Positions 35,257 to 44,066 of a stretch of DNA of 64,000 bases are shown here, piece after piece; positions within the stretch are counted from its first letter, which is position 1; every line of letters starts with the position of its first letter. Position numbers and translations under genes: made by a program. The notes under the pieces were generated by a model, which was not told where the DNA came from, searched no databases, and worked only from the letters and a program-made list of their open reading frames with translations. Where the stretch lies: contig DADR01000021.1 of assembly GCA_002495055.1 (NCBI GenBank), positions 1 through 64,000 on the forward strand. The letters run 5' to 3'. The DNA comes from Methanoregula sp. UBA247 (GTDB lineage: Archaea > Halobacteriota > Methanomicrobia > Methanomicrobiales > Methanospirillaceae).

Positions 35257-37257
35257 TTGCCGGATGAAGATACCGTGGGACCTAAGGACTCGTGGAACTG
35301 GGAGGATATTCGGGCTGGTGCCCGACGTCTTATAATTGGTGCTAAGAAAAATGTAGAAGATCCCGGTATATTCCATAAGATTGCTCTCTTTCCCCTCCTT
35401 GCATGGATCGGTTTAGGCGCTGATGGTGTTTCATCATCCTCCTATGGACCTCCGGAAGCCTTCATTGCACTTGGTGAACACACCTATCTTGCAGTCTTTC
35501 TTGCTCTTGGAACTGCGCTCACGGTTTTCATTATTTCGTATGCCTATACCCGTATTATCGAGCATTTTCCCAGTGGGGGCGGGGGGTATATCGTTGCAAC
35601 ACACACGATCAGTGATAAGGCGGGGGTCGTTTCCGGAAGCGCCCTGCTGATCGACTATATGCTGACCATCACAGTTTCAATCGCTGCCTGCGGTGAAGCG
35701 GTCTTTTCATTTCTGCCGTACTCGTACCAGCCGTACAAACTCATATTTGCCTGCCTGCTTATCGTTATCCTGATAGTTATCAACCTACGGGGGGTAAAAG
35801 AGTCTGTCACGATGCTCGCCCCGATATTTCTCGTATTCATTGCAGCTCACGCCCTGCTGCTAGGGTACGGCCTTTTTGCCCACGCACCTCAGATTGCACC
35901 GGTTGCGGCAGGGATCCAGGCGGGACTTTCCCGCGATCTGGCAGCTATCGGTATTATAGGAGTACTGGCAATTTTCTTACGAGCCTATTCACTGGGGGGT
36001 GGTACTTACACCGGGATTGAAGCTGTCGCCAACGGCATGCAAATCATGCGCGAGCCCCGGGTCAAGACCGGTAAGCGCACGATGGCGTATATGGCTATCT
36101 CCCTTGCGGTTCTTTCCGGTGGCCTTTTTGCCTGCTACCTCCTCTGGAACGTTCAACCAGTACCAGGTCAGACGCTGAATGCAGTGCTCGCGAACGGTGT
36201 TTTTAGTGACTGGCCTTTGGGAGGAATCCTCGCACTTATCACTATTTTTTCTGAAGCTGCCCTGCTCTGCGTTGCCGCTCAGACCGGATTCATTGATGGT
36301 CCACGGGTCATGGCGAACATGGCGATAGATTCATGGCTTCCCCGCTCGTTTGCGTTGCTCTCGGAACGCCTCACGATGACCAACGGTATCCTGCTTATGG
36401 GCGGGTCAGCACTTTTAATCATGATATTTACACGGGGCTCTGTCATCATCCTGGTTACCATGTATGCAATCAATGTGTTTCTCACATTCTCAATCTCTGA
36501 ATTCGGTATGTCCCGGTTCTTCTATAAAAACCGTGCAACGGAGAAGGAATGGAAACGGCATATCCCGGTCCACCTTACCGGTCTTGTGCTGTGCAGTACT
36601 ATCCTCACCATTACCCTTTTTGAAAAGTTAGGTCAGGGAGGTTGGTTCACCATATTTCTGACTTCAGCACTTGTAGGGCTCTGCTTCCTGATCCATGGGC
36701 ATTACCAGAAAGTAACAAAGGGATTAAGGAAATTAGATACATTGCTCGAGGTAATACCTTCCACCGGGAGCAAAAATACCGAACCGGTAAATACCCACAA
36801 AATGACAGCGGTGCAACTCGTCACAGGGTTTCATGGTTTTGGTGTAAACACATTTTATTCTATCATAAAAAATTTTCCCGGTGTTTATGAAAATTTCATT
36901 TTTGTCTCTATTGCCGTGGTAGATTCAGGAACATTCAAGGGTGCAGCTGAAGTGACTGCACTTTCAAAATCAACGAAGAACTCACTTGTTAAATACGTTG
37001 ATCTTGCCCGGGAAACTGGTTTTGCTGCAGATTACCGGATGGATATCGGAACCGATGTTGTGGACCTGGCAGTTCCAATCTGTAAAAATATCGCAAAGGA
37101 GTTCCCGAACTCCACTTTTTTCGCCGGACAGATCGTTTTCCGTCACGAAAATCCGTTTCAGAAAATTCTGCATAACGAGACAGCATTTGCGATTCAGAGA
37201 CGTTTACAGTATAGCGGTATCACGACAGTAATTATGCCTGTCCGTGCAGAAAAATAG
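35257..37257 (+). CDS. APC-superfamily permease, KimA/KUP-like, with C-terminal cytoplasmic domain
   Basis: A 666-residue transporter with about twelve helices and a cytoplasmic C-terminal domain (about 510-666). The N-terminal signature ADGVSSSSYGPPEA, then FPSGGGGYIVAT, LLIDYMLTITVS and NLRGVKES parallel Bacillus KimA, a K+/H+ symporter, more closely than amino-acid permeases; many databases would call it an APC amino-acid permease. The C-terminal domain has alternating strand-helix pattern (FIFVSIAVVDSG, TVIMPV) like a universal-stress fold. TTG 35257 directly follows a stop codon; GTG 35275 is the other start. Lies between the two ATPase operons. Confidence 0.82.
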   Translation: MPDEDTVGPKDSWNWEDIRAGARRLIIGAKKNVEDPGIFHKIALFPLLAWIGLGADGVSSSSYGPPEAFIALGEHTYLAVFLALGTALTVFIISYAYTRIIEHFPSGGGGYIVATHTISDKAGVVSGSALLIDYMLTITVSIAACGEAVFSFLPYSYQPYKLIFACLLIVILIVINLRGVKESVTMLAPIFLVFIAAHALLLGYGLFAHAPQIAPVAAGIQAGLSRDLAAIGIIGVLAIFLRAYSLGGGTYTGIEAVANGMQIMREPRVKTGKRTMAYMAISLAVLSGGLFACYLLWNVQPVPGQTLNAVLANGVFSDWPLGGILALITIFSEAALLCVAAQTGFIDGPRVMANMAIDSWLPRSFALLSERLTMTNGILLMGGSALLIMIFTRGSVIILVTMYAINVFLTFSISEFGMSRFFYKNRATEKEWKRHIPVHLTGLVLCSTILTITLFEKLGQGGWFTIFLTSALVGLCFLIHGHYQKVTKGLRKLDTLLEVIPSTGSKNTEPVNTHKMTAVQLVTGFHGFGVNTFYSIIKNFPGVYENFIFVSIAVVDSGTFKGAAEVTALSKSTKNSLVKYVDLARETGFAADYRMDIGTDVVDLAVPICKNIAKEFPNSTFFAGQIVFRHENPFQKILHNETAFAIQRRLQYSGITTVIMPVRAEK

Positions 37258-37334
37258 GTTTCTGGTCAAAAAGGAACCGGAAAGATACGAATGAAGAATT
37301 GGAGTTCATGAGCGAACAGATGAAAGCCCCTGCC

Positions 37335-37703
37335 TTAACCTTTATAGCGGTGGTATTTCATCTGGGGTAATCCGCTCATGTACAGGGAATCATCAAATGA
37401 ATCGTACACCCAGTCGTTTATTTCACCGGTAACTGACCGCATTGAATAAAGTCCGGGTTCTTTCTTTGTCCAGGTACCGGTATCAGTCGTTTCACCGCGG
37501 TTTAAAAAGAAATTCGTTGAAAAAAATGTCTGGTTTTCATAAAGAATAATATGCCGGTCTGATGCTGGCAGCTCACCACCGATCCACTGGCCGATAACAG
37601 GATCAGGAGTGTTACTGAGAATATGCATGCCCGGCAGCTGTATGCACCCTGCTATGAGTATCGAGCAGAAGACAACCACGGAAATGATACTCCCTGAATG
37701 CAT
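37335..37703 (-). CDS. Hypothetical exported lipoprotein
   Basis: A 122-residue protein with a signal-like hydrophobic N-terminus and lipobox IAGC (Cys20), then a beta-rich domain starting near PVIGQWIGGELP and ending MKYHRYKG. The sequence ending YTFG/W-type strands with GTW resembles small lipocalin-like lipoproteins common in Methanoregula. Function unknown. Convergent with the permease gene. Confidence 0.65.
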   Translation of the reverse strand: MHSGSIISVVVFCSILIAGCIQLPGMHILSNTPDPVIGQWIGGELPASDRHIILYENQTFFSTNFFLNRGETTDTGTWTKKEPGLYSMRSVTGEINDWVYDSFDDSLYMSGLPQMKYHRYKG

Positions 37704-38019
37704 ACATGTGATTGAATAGTTCTGATATGTTTAAGGTTTCCCTATTTTTTTAGAAACCTCATGGGAATTTTTTAGCGTGCGGCAGGATCATTTTCCATTT
37801 TCCTGATTTCATTTATCCTTCGGAACCCCGGAAAACACCCTGGACCCCACACCCGGTATCGCATGCTTCGGAGTAACATCGCCCGAACCTCACACCTTCT
37901 ATTGGTAAGGACAAGCATCGATACGATATCTGATCGAGGATATTCTGATAGTGCATTCTGGACGAAGATGATGCCTGCCATACAGCCATCCGGAGAGTTT
38001 TGGCCTTATTCGTTCCCAT
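37704..38019. other. Intergenic region, 316 bp
   Basis: Short overlapping minus-strand frames are present but lack start signals or recognisable sequence. No gene called. Confidence 0.4.
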
Positions 38020-38889
38020 TCATTCCGGCTTTCGGATGATGATCACCGGCCGTTTTGCGTTCATAGCCACCGTATACGCTGTGCTGCCGAGTAAAAGTTC
38101 ACGGAACCAGCCTTTTCCGTGGGAGCTCATCCAGATGACAGATACGTCCTCATCATCGGCAGTTTTCGTGATCTCGGAAGTGGGATTCCCAGTCCTTACG
38201 ATTGTCCTGACTGCAATGCCCTGCGTGGCAAGACTGATACGGATTGCTTCTATCTGACCCTTCGCCTTTTGGACGTTATCCTCGATCTCATTTTCAGTCT
38301 CGCCCTGAGAAACAATATTGAGAAGGATAATCTCTCTCATCCCTTTTGTCCTGCTGAGGATGGCTATCGCATTGTCTGAGAATCGGGAAAAATCAATCGG
38401 ACAGAGGACCCGGCAGAGGATCATCGGGCAGCACATTTCATAGATATATCCTTTCATCACTTCGATAATTTTATGGCGCATGATCAGCACGTTGGTCCTG
38501 CTGCGGCGGAGGACCGCCATCGATACACTACCCAGAAGAACCCCCTCCACGACACTGTTCCCCCGTGCACCGATAACGATCAGGGAAACGCCCGTTTCCT
38601 CGGCTGTTTCGATGATTGCTCCGGCGGAATCGGATGATGTCTTTACTGCCGTTGTAACCCTGAGGTTTTGGCTGAGGCGTTCGAGGTAGCGTTTCTCTTC
38701 CTGGAGTAAATTATGTTCGCCAGTCCGGTAGAACGTATTACCTATCTCTCCACCCCCTCTCGGAGCTCTGGCCTCTTCGACAACGTGGAACAGGATAACA
38801 TCGCGGGCTCCGGGAAAACCAGCTATGCATTCAAGTGTTTTCTTTGCATACTCCGAGAAATCAGTCGCGAACAGGATTTTTTCGAACAT
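38020..38889 (-). CDS. Tandem-domain universal stress protein
   Basis: A 289-residue protein with two UspA domains, paralogous to the one at 26571-27446: same N-terminus (ILFATDFSEYAKKTL), same ATP-site pattern GARGNSVVEG...GSVS in domain 1 and SSHGKGWFRELLLGSTAYTVA in domain 2. ggggtga precedes ATG 38889. It is divergent from the archaeal A-type ATPase operon, just as its paralogue is divergent from the V-type one. Probably an ATP-binding energy or stress sensor; direct contact with the ATPases is not shown. Confidence 0.88.
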   Translation of the reverse strand: MFEKILFATDFSEYAKKTLECIAGFPGARDVILFHVVEEARAPRGGGEIGNTFYRTGEHNLLQEEKRYLERLSQNLRVTTAVKTSSDSAGAIIETAEETGVSLIVIGARGNSVVEGVLLGSVSMAVLRRSRTNVLIMRHKIIEVMKGYIYEMCCPMILCRVLCPIDFSRFSDNAIAILSRTKGMREIILLNIVSQGETENEIEDNVQKAKGQIEAIRISLATQGIAVRTIVRTGNPTSEITKTADDEDVSVIWMSSHGKGWFRELLLGSTAYTVAMNAKRPVIIIRKPE

Positions 38890-39364
38890 CGGTCACCCCA
38901 ATAGACATATCGAAGGACTGGAAGCAGACAAGACAGGCCTTTTAACAATAAATATTATTTACGATATTTAATGCTATCTGGATGTAACTTGAATGACCTA
39001 ATGCAAATCTCTGACGAGACAAATCGATGTTGAATCCTAAAAAATAAAATAATATGTCCTGCCCCGCGTAATTTTATAAAATATATAATAATAATCTCGA
39101 TGGAATGCGACCTTGGTTAAGCAGAATCGGAATATAGAAACATTTATCATCTAGAAACAGAAGTATTGACATTGTCCATATTTAATATTTGCCAAAAATT
39201 GACATAAATCCTGAATATTAACCTGAAGCAGGTTCAATTAACCATTGCTGATATGGATTATCGATGCATGGGACAAGGGTAAAGGAACACAACAGTAAAG
39301 TCCGTCGGAATCACCGTCTGACATCATAATAAAAAAGATGCGGGGATCAAATCAGGAGTTGCAT
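38890..39364. other. Divergent promoter region, 475 bp
   Basis: AT-rich spacer between the universal-stress gene and the A-type ATPase operon. It includes TATA-like tttataaaatatataataataa (about 39073-39093) and the inverted repeat at 39220-39234. No coding sequence seen; a long leader for the ATPase mRNA is possible. Confidence 0.45.
39220..39234. promoter_or_regulatory. Inverted repeat upstream of A-type ATPase operon
   Basis: AACCTG, spacer AAG, CAGGTT: six perfect pairs about a 3-base centre, with further ATT/AAT matches outside after a one-base slip. It lies about 130 bp before the first ATPase gene. A regulator binding site is a guess from symmetry and position. Confidence 0.35.
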
Positions 39365-39685
39365 ATGGCAGAAGAAAGATCGTTATTGCAGCAAATCCGG
39401 GAAAAAGAAATGATGATCAGCATCAAAATTGATGAGACAAGGAGGGAAAGTGAGGAAATCCTTCTCAATGCGAGGAAAGAAGCCTCAGAAATAATTGAGA
39501 CTTCGGAAAGGCAGGGGAAAAAGGCTGCCCAGGAATACTATGAAAGGGAAATGGAAAAATTAAAAAAAGAAATTGAACAGCTCAGAGATCAGAGTAATCA
39601 AAAGGCGTTACTGGTCCGAGCAGAGGGTGAACGTAATTTACCATCAGCAATAGATAAGATCGCAAAAGTTGTTACCTCGGAGTAG
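39365..39685 (+). CDS. atpH: A-type ATP synthase peripheral stalk subunit H
   Basis: A 106-residue, almost wholly coiled-coil protein (Glu/Lys/Arg-rich heptads over about 5-95) that pairs with subunit E to form the outer stalk. ATG 39365 follows ggag; nine more upstream codons exist but lack a ribosome site. First gene of the archaeal H-I-K-E-C-F-A-B-D operon. Confidence 0.82.
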   Translation: MAEERSLLQQIREKEMMISIKIDETRRESEEILLNARKEASEIIETSERQGKKAAQEYYEREMEKLKKEIEQLRDQSNQKALLVRAEGERNLPSAIDKIAKVVTSE

Positions 39686-39691
39686 GGCGAT

Positions 39692-41623
39692 ATGCTGCAG
39701 ACGATGAAAAAGGTTCAGGTACTAGGGCCAAAAAAGGATCTCCAGAGCGTAGTCGACGTCCTGTACCACACGGGAACTGTCCAGCTGGAGGATATATCCA
39801 GAACAATCCGCCCGGGGGATACACTTTTAAGAAGGATGGATATCGAAAAGGGAGGAGATATCGCAAATACCCTGGTAAAAATAGGGGGAATTTTCCTCGC
39901 CCTCCCAAAAATTAAATATGATACGAAGAAGCAGGAGCAGATCTATGGGGAATTGCAGCAACTCAGCCATTCCGAACTGCTGGCAAGGGCAAATCACGTA
40001 ATCGACGAACTTGAATCGACCACAAAGGACCTCGCCGTAAAAAAGAGCGACCTGGAGTTTTCCCTTGGCGCAATGGACAAATACGAAAAAATAATTAAAA
40101 AAATTCAACCTCTGGAAAACCAGTTGCCAATTTTAGAGGGTTTTGAAGTCACGGTAATCCTCATCCAGCGAGAGTTCAGGGAGGTTTTAGACTTCATTAA
40201 TAATACGCTGCTAGAAATTACAAAAAAACAGTTTGAAATGATTTCGGCAGATATCGATGAAGCAACTATTGCTGCTGTTATTGTCTTCAATAAAAGATAT
40301 ACTGAAGGGGTTCACTCGCTCATCTTCTCCCAGAATGTCAATGAGGTGCGGCTGCCTTCTGAGTTCCTCGGTAAGCCCTTCCATGAAATCCTGCAGCTCA
40401 TCTCTCTAAAGAGGACGAAATCAATCGACGAGATGGCGGCAATCGACGAAAAACTGGTAAATTTCGCCACGGAATGGTACCAGGAACTTGCGGTCCTCAA
40501 AAAAGTGCTTGAGGACAGGAACGAAGAAGCAGGTGTATTCGGCAAATTCGGTCAGACTGAATACACCTTTGTAATTCAGGGCTGGATCCCTAAAAAATAC
40601 CTGCACCGCACAAAAAAAGCTCTGACAGATGCCTTCGGTAACAGGGTTTTTGTGAATGAGATTGAGGTCAGCCCGGAGAATATGGACGAGGCTCCCACCT
40701 TTTATGATAATCCCGCAATTGTGAAACCCTTTGAATTTCTCCTCCAGATGGTCAACGCACCAAAATACCGGGAGATTGATCCAAGCCCGCTGCTTGCGCT
40801 CTTCTTCCCTTTCTTTTTTGGTCTCATGGTGGGGGATATCGCGTATGGCATCATCATTCTCGTTTTTGCCCTGATCGTGAAAAAGAAGTATAAAATGGAG
40901 CTCTGGCTCCAGCACCTGATGAACATCCTCATTATATCATCTATCCCGTCTATCTTTTTCGGGTTCATTTTCGGGGAGTTGTTCGGGGATTTCGGTGAAA
41001 CAATGGGCTGGCTCCATCCCTTAACAATCGCTGGTATCACCTGGAACAGGGTTGAGGCGATAGTGCCCATGCTGATCCTTGCGATTGCGATTGGTGTATT
41101 CCATATATTCCTCGGTCTCAGCTTGGGAATCCTCAATGCCGTCGCAAAAAAGAGTAAGAAGCATGTAATAGAAAAAGCCGGAATGATTATCGTCATCACG
41201 GGTCTGCTCCTTGTCGTTGGCGGGGCGGCAAAGGTAGTTCCGGAAATCTTCCTTCAGCTCGGCGTGGTACTGATGGTCATTTCTGTGCCGATGATCATTT
41301 ACGGGGGAGGATTCTTTGGTGTATTCGAGATCATAAGCACCGTGGGAAACATCCTCTCCTATGCCAGGATTATGGCAATCGGTATGGCGTCTGTCATCCT
41401 TGCCCTTGTTGCCAACAAGCTCGGGGGGATGATGGACGTAGCAGTGCTTGGATTTTTGATTGCTGCCCTGCTGCATATACTCAATCTTGTGCTTGCGATG
41501 TTCAGCCCGTTTTTGCATTCCTTCAGGTTGCATGTTGTGGAATTCAATTCAAAATTTTTTGAGGGCGGGGGAAAATTGTACACACCTTTCAGGAGGGAAA
41601 AGGAGGATGAAACCGTGAAATGA
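39692..41623 (+). CDS. atpI: A-type ATP synthase membrane subunit I
   Basis: Stator and ion-path subunit of 643 residues: soluble N-terminal domain (about 1-355) and about eight helices. LLALFFPFFFGLMVGDIAYG opens the membrane part, ILSYARIMAIGMASVI carries the essential Arg, and LHSFRLHVVEFNSKFFEGGGKLYTPF is the typical C-terminus. Start ATG 39692 lies 6 bp after the H stop. Confidence 0.93.
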   Translation: MLQTMKKVQVLGPKKDLQSVVDVLYHTGTVQLEDISRTIRPGDTLLRRMDIEKGGDIANTLVKIGGIFLALPKIKYDTKKQEQIYGELQQLSHSELLARANHVIDELESTTKDLAVKKSDLEFSLGAMDKYEKIIKKIQPLENQLPILEGFEVTVILIQREFREVLDFINNTLLEITKKQFEMISADIDEATIAAVIVFNKRYTEGVHSLIFSQNVNEVRLPSEFLGKPFHEILQLISLKRTKSIDEMAAIDEKLVNFATEWYQELAVLKKVLEDRNEEAGVFGKFGQTEYTFVIQGWIPKKYLHRTKKALTDAFGNRVFVNEIEVSPENMDEAPTFYDNPAIVKPFEFLLQMVNAPKYREIDPSPLLALFFPFFFGLMVGDIAYGIIILVFALIVKKKYKMELWLQHLMNILIISSIPSIFFGFIFGELFGDFGETMGWLHPLTIAGITWNRVEAIVPMLILAIAIGVFHIFLGLSLGILNAVAKKSKKHVIEKAGMIIVITGLLLVVGGAAKVVPEIFLQLGVVLMVISVPMIIYGGGFFGVFEIISTVGNILSYARIMAIGMASVILALVANKLGGMMDVAVLGFLIAALLHILNLVLAMFSPFLHSFRLHVVEFNSKFFEGGGKLYTPFRREKEDETVK

Positions 41624-41727
41624 ACACGGGTCATCCCGCTGGTTTGACAAACATTCTGTACCGCAGATTGACAACTTTTAATCAGGGTAATATCAATAAA
41701 CTCAAAAAAAAAGAGGATGTGGTAAAC

Positions 41728-41946
41728 ATGGTAGATTGGGGTATTCCCATAGGAGCTGGAATTGCATTTGGACTTGGAGCATTGGGAACAGGAATTGCGC
41801 AATCAAAGATCGGTTCTGCCGGAGCCGGGACTATTGCGGAGAGACCAGAAACTTTCGGTCTCATGGTGATACTTGTGGCAATTCCTGAAACTCTGGTCAT
41901 TCTGGGTTTCGTGGTCGCGGCAATGATCATGATCATGCTTGTCTGA
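41728..41946 (+). CDS. atpK: A-type ATP synthase rotor subunit K (two-helix)
   Basis: Rotor ring subunit of 72 residues with a single helical hairpin. ATG 41728 lies 11 bp after gagg; the 36-residue upstream extension of the frame is not related to the family. The ion-binding carboxylate is Glu54 in IPETLVILGF, with Gln25 in helix 1 (GTGIAQSKIGSAG). One acid per hairpin gives a high ion-to-ATP ratio suited to ATP synthesis. The Q...ET pattern is compatible with Na+ binding, as reported for other methanogen synthases. Confidence 0.9.
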   Translation: MVDWGIPIGAGIAFGLGALGTGIAQSKIGSAGAGTIAERPETFGLMVILVAIPETLVILGFVVAAMIMIMLV

Positions 41947-42105
41947 ACGGAGGGGCAGGTCAAGCGAGAACCGGTAAATCTGCCATGATTTATTGAAAAT
42001 CGTAAAATTGGTCGTTTGGCGGATCCGGGAACACATTGAGGAACACGTGGGATCGAAAATAACTGTACTGATCCTATAAAAAACAATAACAGGGGTTGGT
42101 GAGCG

Positions 42106-42708
42106 ATGTCGATTGAGCAGCTGATTGAATCAGTGGAGGTAAGTGCTGGCGAAAGAATTACGGAATTGAAGGAAAATGCATACAGGCAATCGGTTGAGAT
42201 ACGAAAGGCGGCAGAGGGGAAAGACGAAGCCATCAGGAAGAAGCATCTGGATGCAGTCAGAAAAAATGTAGATGTCGAACGTAACAAATTAATTGCAAAG
42301 GTCAAAGACGAAACCCGGATGCAGTTTACCCGGACCAAAGATGAAGTATATAAAAAAGCCTTTTTTGAAGCCCAAAAAATTCTCTCGTCGACACGATCGC
42401 GTACAGATTACGAGCAGAATTTCAGAAAAATGTTACAAGAGGTGGTTCTGGAGCTGGAAGGGGAAGATATCCTGCTGCATATCGATAAAAGGGATGAGAC
42501 CCTCTGTAAAAAATTGTTGTCCGAGAGTAGACTGAACTGCGAGGTGGTTACCGATATTACTACAGCGGGAGGTCTGAACGCTAGCACAAAAGATGGAAAG
42601 TTCATCGTATTCAATACGATAGAATCGAGATTTGAGAAGGCGAAGGATCTTTTTAAACCAGAAATATTTTCAATGCTCTACGGTGGTCCGAGTGAACGTG
42701 GAGTATGA
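42106..42708 (+). CDS. atpE: A-type ATP synthase peripheral stalk subunit E
   Basis: A 200-residue stalk protein: long N-terminal charged helix to about residue 110, then a globular domain with ITTAGGLNASTKDGKFIVFNTIESRFE, the normal E-family C-terminal motif. It follows a 159-bp gap after K. Its last codons overlap the start of C. Confidence 0.9.
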   Translation: MSIEQLIESVEVSAGERITELKENAYRQSVEIRKAAEGKDEAIRKKHLDAVRKNVDVERNKLIAKVKDETRMQFTRTKDEVYKKAFFEAQKILSSTRSRTDYEQNFRKMLQEVVLELEGEDILLHIDKRDETLCKKLLSESRLNCEVVTDITTAGGLNASTKDGKFIVFNTIESRFEKAKDLFKPEIFSMLYGGPSERGV

Positions 42709-43747
42709 TTATGTAAATGCCCGGATAAAAGGCATGAAAAGTCGTCTGCTCGATCCTCCCGTGCTTGAATCCCTGATCCTCAAACCCGACGTTGATTCTA
42801 TCATCGCCGAGCTGACAAATACCCCCTATAAAGAGGAGATAGAACGGGCAACCATCCAGTATTCCGGGATAAAGTGTCTCGAGGTTGCCTTACGGAATGA
42901 TTTCACCAAGGCCTTCAGAAAGATTTTAAGTTTTTTGAAAGGGGGAGAATCTGAAATATACATGAAAATTCTGCTGGGGCGGTGGGATATCCAGAACATC
43001 AAAACGATTCTCAGGGGAAAGAATATCCATATGACATCAGCGGAGATCGTCGAATGTCTTGTCCCGGCAGGGCAACTGGATGATACCACGCTTATGGAGC
43101 TGATCAAACAGGCGGATGTCAAGGCGGTTATCGATCTCCTAGCAACATGGGGGATCGAATATGCAAAACCATTAACCCGGAATTTTAAGGAATACTCTGA
43201 AAAAAGGGACCTGTCTGTTCTTGAGTATGCTATTGACAAATTTTACTATGAAAATGCACTAGACAAACTAGGCGAAGATACCTATGATGATCGCATCATC
43301 CTGGATATGATAACCACGGAGATCGATGTGACAAATATCAAAAATGTCCTGAAAATGATACGGGACAAAGTCGAGAATGACGAGGCTGAAGCATTCCTGA
43401 TCAAGGGCGGCTTTGCACTGGATATCGGGAATTTGCTCTCCATGCTGAAATCGGGGACGCTTGAAGGAGCGATCAAAGTCCTGGATGCCACGCCATACAA
43501 ATTTCTCTCGGATCTTCCCGCAGATGTGTTCAAGGCAGAAAAGATATCAGTATTTGAGAAAGAACTTGAAAAATATCTGATTAAACGAGGGATCAGCAGG
43601 TTTCTTGGTGATCCGCTGAGTATTGCCGTTGCAGTCGGGTATATCTGGGCTAAGCATAACGAGATCACCAATATCAGAATCATCGCGAGGTGCAAGACTG
43701 CTGACATAACAGAAAAAGAAATCCGGGAGGAATTGATCTATGTATAG
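42692..43747 (+). CDS. atpC: A-type ATP synthase subunit C
   Basis: Central-stalk socket (V-ATPase d-like) of about 351 residues linking the rotor ring to D/F. The conserved start region YDYVNARIKGMKSRLL begins a few residues after the chosen GTG 42692; GTG 42698 is equally possible. No ATG precedes the conserved block within reach, so a GTG start overlapping the E gene by 17 bp is likely. The longer frame from 42632 begins with a basic peptide unlike the family. Confidence 0.88.
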   Translation: MNVEYDYVNARIKGMKSRLLDPPVLESLILKPDVDSIIAELTNTPYKEEIERATIQYSGIKCLEVALRNDFTKAFRKILSFLKGGESEIYMKILLGRWDIQNIKTILRGKNIHMTSAEIVECLVPAGQLDDTTLMELIKQADVKAVIDLLATWGIEYAKPLTRNFKEYSEKRDLSVLEYAIDKFYYENALDKLGEDTYDDRIILDMITTEIDVTNIKNVLKMIRDKVENDEAEAFLIKGGFALDIGNLLSMLKSGTLEGAIKVLDATPYKFLSDLPADVFKAEKISVFEKELEKYLIKRGISRFLGDPLSIAVAVGYIWAKHNEITNIRIIARCKTADITEKEIREELIYV

Positions 43748-44060
43748 GTTTGTCGTTGTAACCGATCCCGATTCGGCACCGGGGTTCAGGCTTGCCGGTG
43801 TGGATGTACTCGAGGTATCCAATCTGGATGAGGCAAAGAAGATCATACCCCCCCTGATATATAAGGATGATACAGGGATCGTTGCGATAAGTGAAGATTT
43901 CATGGCAGCACTGGACGAAAAACTGCTGGAAAAAATCGAAAAGACGTACAGACCGATCATTATTCCGATTCCCGCCAGGATAAAGGGTCTCGAGAGAACA
44001 AGTTACATCGAACGGCTGTTGCAGAGGGCAATCGGGTATAATATCGTTATTAGGAGGTAG
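43740..44060 (+). CDS. atpF: A-type ATP synthase subunit F
   Basis: A 106-residue Rossmann-like rotor protein. Visible: RFVVVTDPDSAPGFRLAGVDV at the N-terminus, DDTGIVAISEDFM in the middle and RPIIIPIPA near the end. Overlaps the C stop by 8 bp. The bacterial-type operon at 27.7-34.7 kb has no equivalent gene. Confidence 0.92.
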   Translation: MYRFVVVTDPDSAPGFRLAGVDVLEVSNLDEAKKIIPPLIYKDDTGIVAISEDFMAALDEKLLEKIEKTYRPIIIPIPARIKGLERTSYIERLLQRAIGYNIVIRR

Positions 44061-44066
44061 GGCGTC

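Noticed and set aside
37772..38019. Short minus-strand frames downstream of the second universal-stress gene
   Set aside because: No start signals, Cys/Arg/Met-rich composition, and several overlapping frames compete.
41682..42338. A 218-codon minus-strand frame across the K and E genes of the A-type ATPase
   Set aside because: Lies opposite two certain ATPase genes and reads as low-complexity Ser/Thr/Ile.
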